NCBI RefSeq assembly: GCF_000708595.2
Contig: NZ_JARP01000002.1
Span: 868,001-932,000 of the forward strand
Reading direction: 5' to 3'
DNA length: 64,000 nt
Source: Flavobacterium sp. KJJ
GTDB taxonomy: Bacteria > Bacteroidota > Bacteroidia > Flavobacteriales > Flavobacteriaceae
Below, in pieces: positions 62,471 to 64,000 of this stretch (within the stretch, counting starts at the first letter, position 1; each line of letters opens with the position of its first letter). The position numbers and the translations under genes are program-made. Under the pieces are notes generated by a model. That model saw only the letters and a program-made list of their open reading frames with translations. It ran no database searches and was not told the DNA's origin.

Positions 62471-62987
62471 TAAAGTAATATACGCCATTTATAATGACGA
62501 TGATATTTTGATGGATGCAGTAAAGAAAACTAGAGCTGCTCATCATCATATTGAAGAGGTTTTTACTCCATTCCCAGTTCACGGATTGGATAAAGCTATG
62601 GGTTTAGCACCAACAAGATTAGCAATTTGTGCTTTTTTATACGGATGTGTTGGTATTTCTGTTGCAACAACAATGATGAGTTATATTATGATTCATGATT
62701 GGCCACAGGATATAGGTGGAAAACCAAGTTTTAGTTTCATTCAGAATATGCCTTCTTTTGTGCCGATTATGTTTGAAATGACTGTATTTTTTGCTGCTCA
62801 CTTAATGGTTATTACTTTTTATATGAGAAGTAGATTATGGCCGTTTAAACAAGCTGAAAATCCTGATGTAAGAACAACAGATGACCATTTCCTAATGGAA
62901 GTTGCTGTAAATGATAACGAAGCAGAACTAGTTTCTTTTTTCGAAGGTACAGGAGCTGTTGAAGTTAAAGTAATTGAAAAGAATTAA
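62463..62987 (+). CDS. actD: Alternative complex III subunit ActD (DUF3341)
   Basis: 174 residues. N-terminal soluble domain (VIYAIYNDDDILMDAVKKTR, HHIEEVFTPFPVHGLDKAM) followed by two membrane helices (LAICAFLYGCVGISVAT; FVPIMFEMTVFFAAHLMVI). A structural subunit next to ActC. Overlaps actC by 8 bp and precedes actE by 8 bp. Confidence 0.95.
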   Translation: MSNKVIYAIYNDDDILMDAVKKTRAAHHHIEEVFTPFPVHGLDKAMGLAPTRLAICAFLYGCVGISVATTMMSYIMIHDWPQDIGGKPSFSFIQNMPSFVPIMFEMTVFFAAHLMVITFYMRSRLWPFKQAENPDVRTTDDHFLMEVAVNDNEAELVSFFEGTGAVEVKVIEKN

Positions 62988-62995
62988 TTGTAGCT

Positions 62996-63541
62996 ATGAA
63001 AAGGATATATAAAATAACACTTTTAGTTGGTATAACTATTTTAGTTTCATCTTGCCACAATAATTCGGCACCAAACTATCAGTATTTCCCTAATATGTAT
63101 GAGTCTGTAGGTTATGAAACTTATTCAGAAGCAAAAATATTTAAAGGAGGAAAAGAAGGCCAGCTTCCTGTAGAAGGAACTATCAATAGAGGTTTTGAAC
63201 CTTATGAATATGAAAACTCGACTGCAGGTTATGAATTGGCTAAAGCTAATTTAAAATCACCTTTGAGTGAAGAAGATAGAAATTCTGGAAAAGGAAAAGA
63301 ACTTTTCGAAATTTATTGTATTAGTTGTCATGGTGCAGCTGGTAATGGTAAAGGTAAATTGGTGGAAAGAGAAAAATTTCTTGGAGTACCTAGCTATAAA
63401 GACAGAGTAATTACTGAAGGAAGTATTTTTCACGTAGAAACTTATGGTTTAAATGCAATGGGTTCACATGCAAATCAATTAAGTGCCCACGAACGTTGGT
63501 TAGTTGCTGACTATGTTCTAAAACTAAAAAGCCAATTATAA
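62996..63541 (+). CDS. actE: Alternative complex III subunit ActE, monohaem cytochrome c lipoprotein
   Basis: 181 residues. Lipoprotein signal ending LVSSC (Cys about residue 20), then a single class I cytochrome c domain with CISCHG at about residue 109 and a possible Met ligand in LNAMGSHANQLS. Periplasmic and lipid-anchored. It may hand electrons to the terminal oxidase. Follows actD after 8 bp. Confidence 0.95.
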   Translation: MKRIYKITLLVGITILVSSCHNNSAPNYQYFPNMYESVGYETYSEAKIFKGGKEGQLPVEGTINRGFEPYEYENSTAGYELAKANLKSPLSEEDRNSGKGKELFEIYCISCHGAAGNGKGKLVEREKFLGVPSYKDRVITEGSIFHVETYGLNAMGSHANQLSAHERWLVADYVLKLKSQL

Positions 63542-63568
63542 TTGTTGAACAAACTGATCGTAATAGAT

Positions 63569-64000
63569 ATGTATACATTTTCAAGTAAATTAAAAACTTT
63601 TTCTATCATCCTAATGGCTCTTGGTATATTAGGAATTGGATATGGTTTTTTAACTGCTCCTAAAAATATTGAAGAGGTAGAAACTCTTCTAGCAAAAGAA
63701 GCATCAGAGCACGGTGGAGGACATGTTGACGCTACTGTGGCACATCATGAGGAAAAAGCTGAACCAATTCAACATGTTGAAGCAGTTCATCATGAAGAAA
63801 CTAAAGATGCAAATGTTGAAGAGGCTGTAAGTAAAGATTCAGTTGTTGCTAATGAAGAAATTACTAATGAAGTAAAATCTGAAGAAGCACATCAAACTGA
63901 AGCTGCAGTTGTGCATGATGCAAAAGTAGAAAACCATGCTGAAGCTTCTCATGAGCATGACCCTAAAGCACATGCAGAACATGTTTTGCACCAACTGCAA
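63569..64000 (+). CDS. actF: Alternative complex III subunit ActF, partial (N-terminal 144 residues)
   Basis: The frame opens at ATG 63569 (MYTFSSKLKTFSIILMALGI) and continues uninterrupted to the window end. A first membrane helix (about residues 10-30) is followed by about 110 residues very rich in His, Glu and Ala with several HHEE and HEHD clusters, in the position where ActF of flavobacteria has a charged insertion. The remaining helices are outside the window. Position directly after actE (27 bp) supports the identification. The His-rich part could bind metal, but this is only a composition argument. Confidence 0.88.
   Translation, partial: MYTFSSKLKTFSIILMALGILGIGYGFLTAPKNIEEVETLLAKEASEHGGGHVDATVAHHEEKAEPIQHVEAVHHEETKDANVEEAVSKDSVVANEEITNEVKSEEAHQTEAAVVHDAKVENHAEASHEHDPKAHAEHVLHQLQ

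Overview
The window reads as chromosome of a Flavobacterium close to F. johnsoniae. The base composition is AT-rich, promoters carry the Bacteroidota -7 element TAnnTTTG (nineteen good matches are listed), Shine-Dalgarno sequences are essentially absent, and the gene content (alternative complex III, group II GGGP synthase, TPP-riboswitch-controlled TonB receptor, DUF2723, DUF3127, DUF4301, DUF4920) is typical of that genus. I see no prophage, insertion sequence, CRISPR array or rRNA operon. There is one tRNA (Gln, anticodon TTG). Most of the window is core metabolism and information processing; the novelty lies mainly in regulatory DNA and a few odd proteins.

Layout. 1-1108: a truncated-haemoglobin operon and a Crp/Fnr regulator, with a near-perfect Crp/Fnr palindrome between them at the class II activator position. 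1203-7534: GGGP synthase, PnuC-type vitamin transporter, a NadR-like kinase fused to DUF4301, ArfB, then a TPP riboswitch driving a TonB-dependent receptor. 7590-13452: a Rieske-like lipoprotein without His ligands, greA behind a leader terminator, a HIT protein, an orphan histidine kinase, flavin reductase, DUF3127 with an SSB-like tail, a nested inverted repeat, aat and a MOSC protein. 13449-20519: a complete thiamine operon on the minus strand (riboswitch, thiS, thiC, tenI-like, thiD, thiE, thiG, thiH, thiF) whose gaps are filled with dispersed repeats. 20589-28611: tag, a lipoprotein, a queuosine-precursor transporter, a giant TraB/GumN protein and an M3 peptidase. 28687-31591: rplM-rpsI-rpsB-tsf with structured leaders. 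31785-37517: two Tat-type ferritin-like proteins, a LacI regulator and polA.

37593-40643 is the most interesting region. An OmpR-type two-component system is flanked on both sides by paralogous small exported Lys/Ala-rich proteins. Both small genes share one promoter module (two CTTCAT hexamers 11 bp apart, then exactly 10 bp to the -7 box) and end in 28-nt hairpins with the same GAAA loop and compensating stem changes. The arrangement recalls the E. coli Asr/RstBA acid-shock system and may be a self-contained envelope-stress module.

40724-50095: a metallophosphoesterase, a cysteine-less thioredoxin, a polysaccharide deacetylase, the DUF2723 membrane protein, tRNA-Gln, an AraC regulator with an aldehyde dehydrogenase whose upstream DNA carries a 19-bp direct repeat, and a universal stress protein. 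50199-54931: rimP-nusA-infB behind a leader terminator. 55069-56390: a DUF4920 and a SPOR protein. 56516-64000: the alternative complex III operon actA to actF, with actF cut by the window end.
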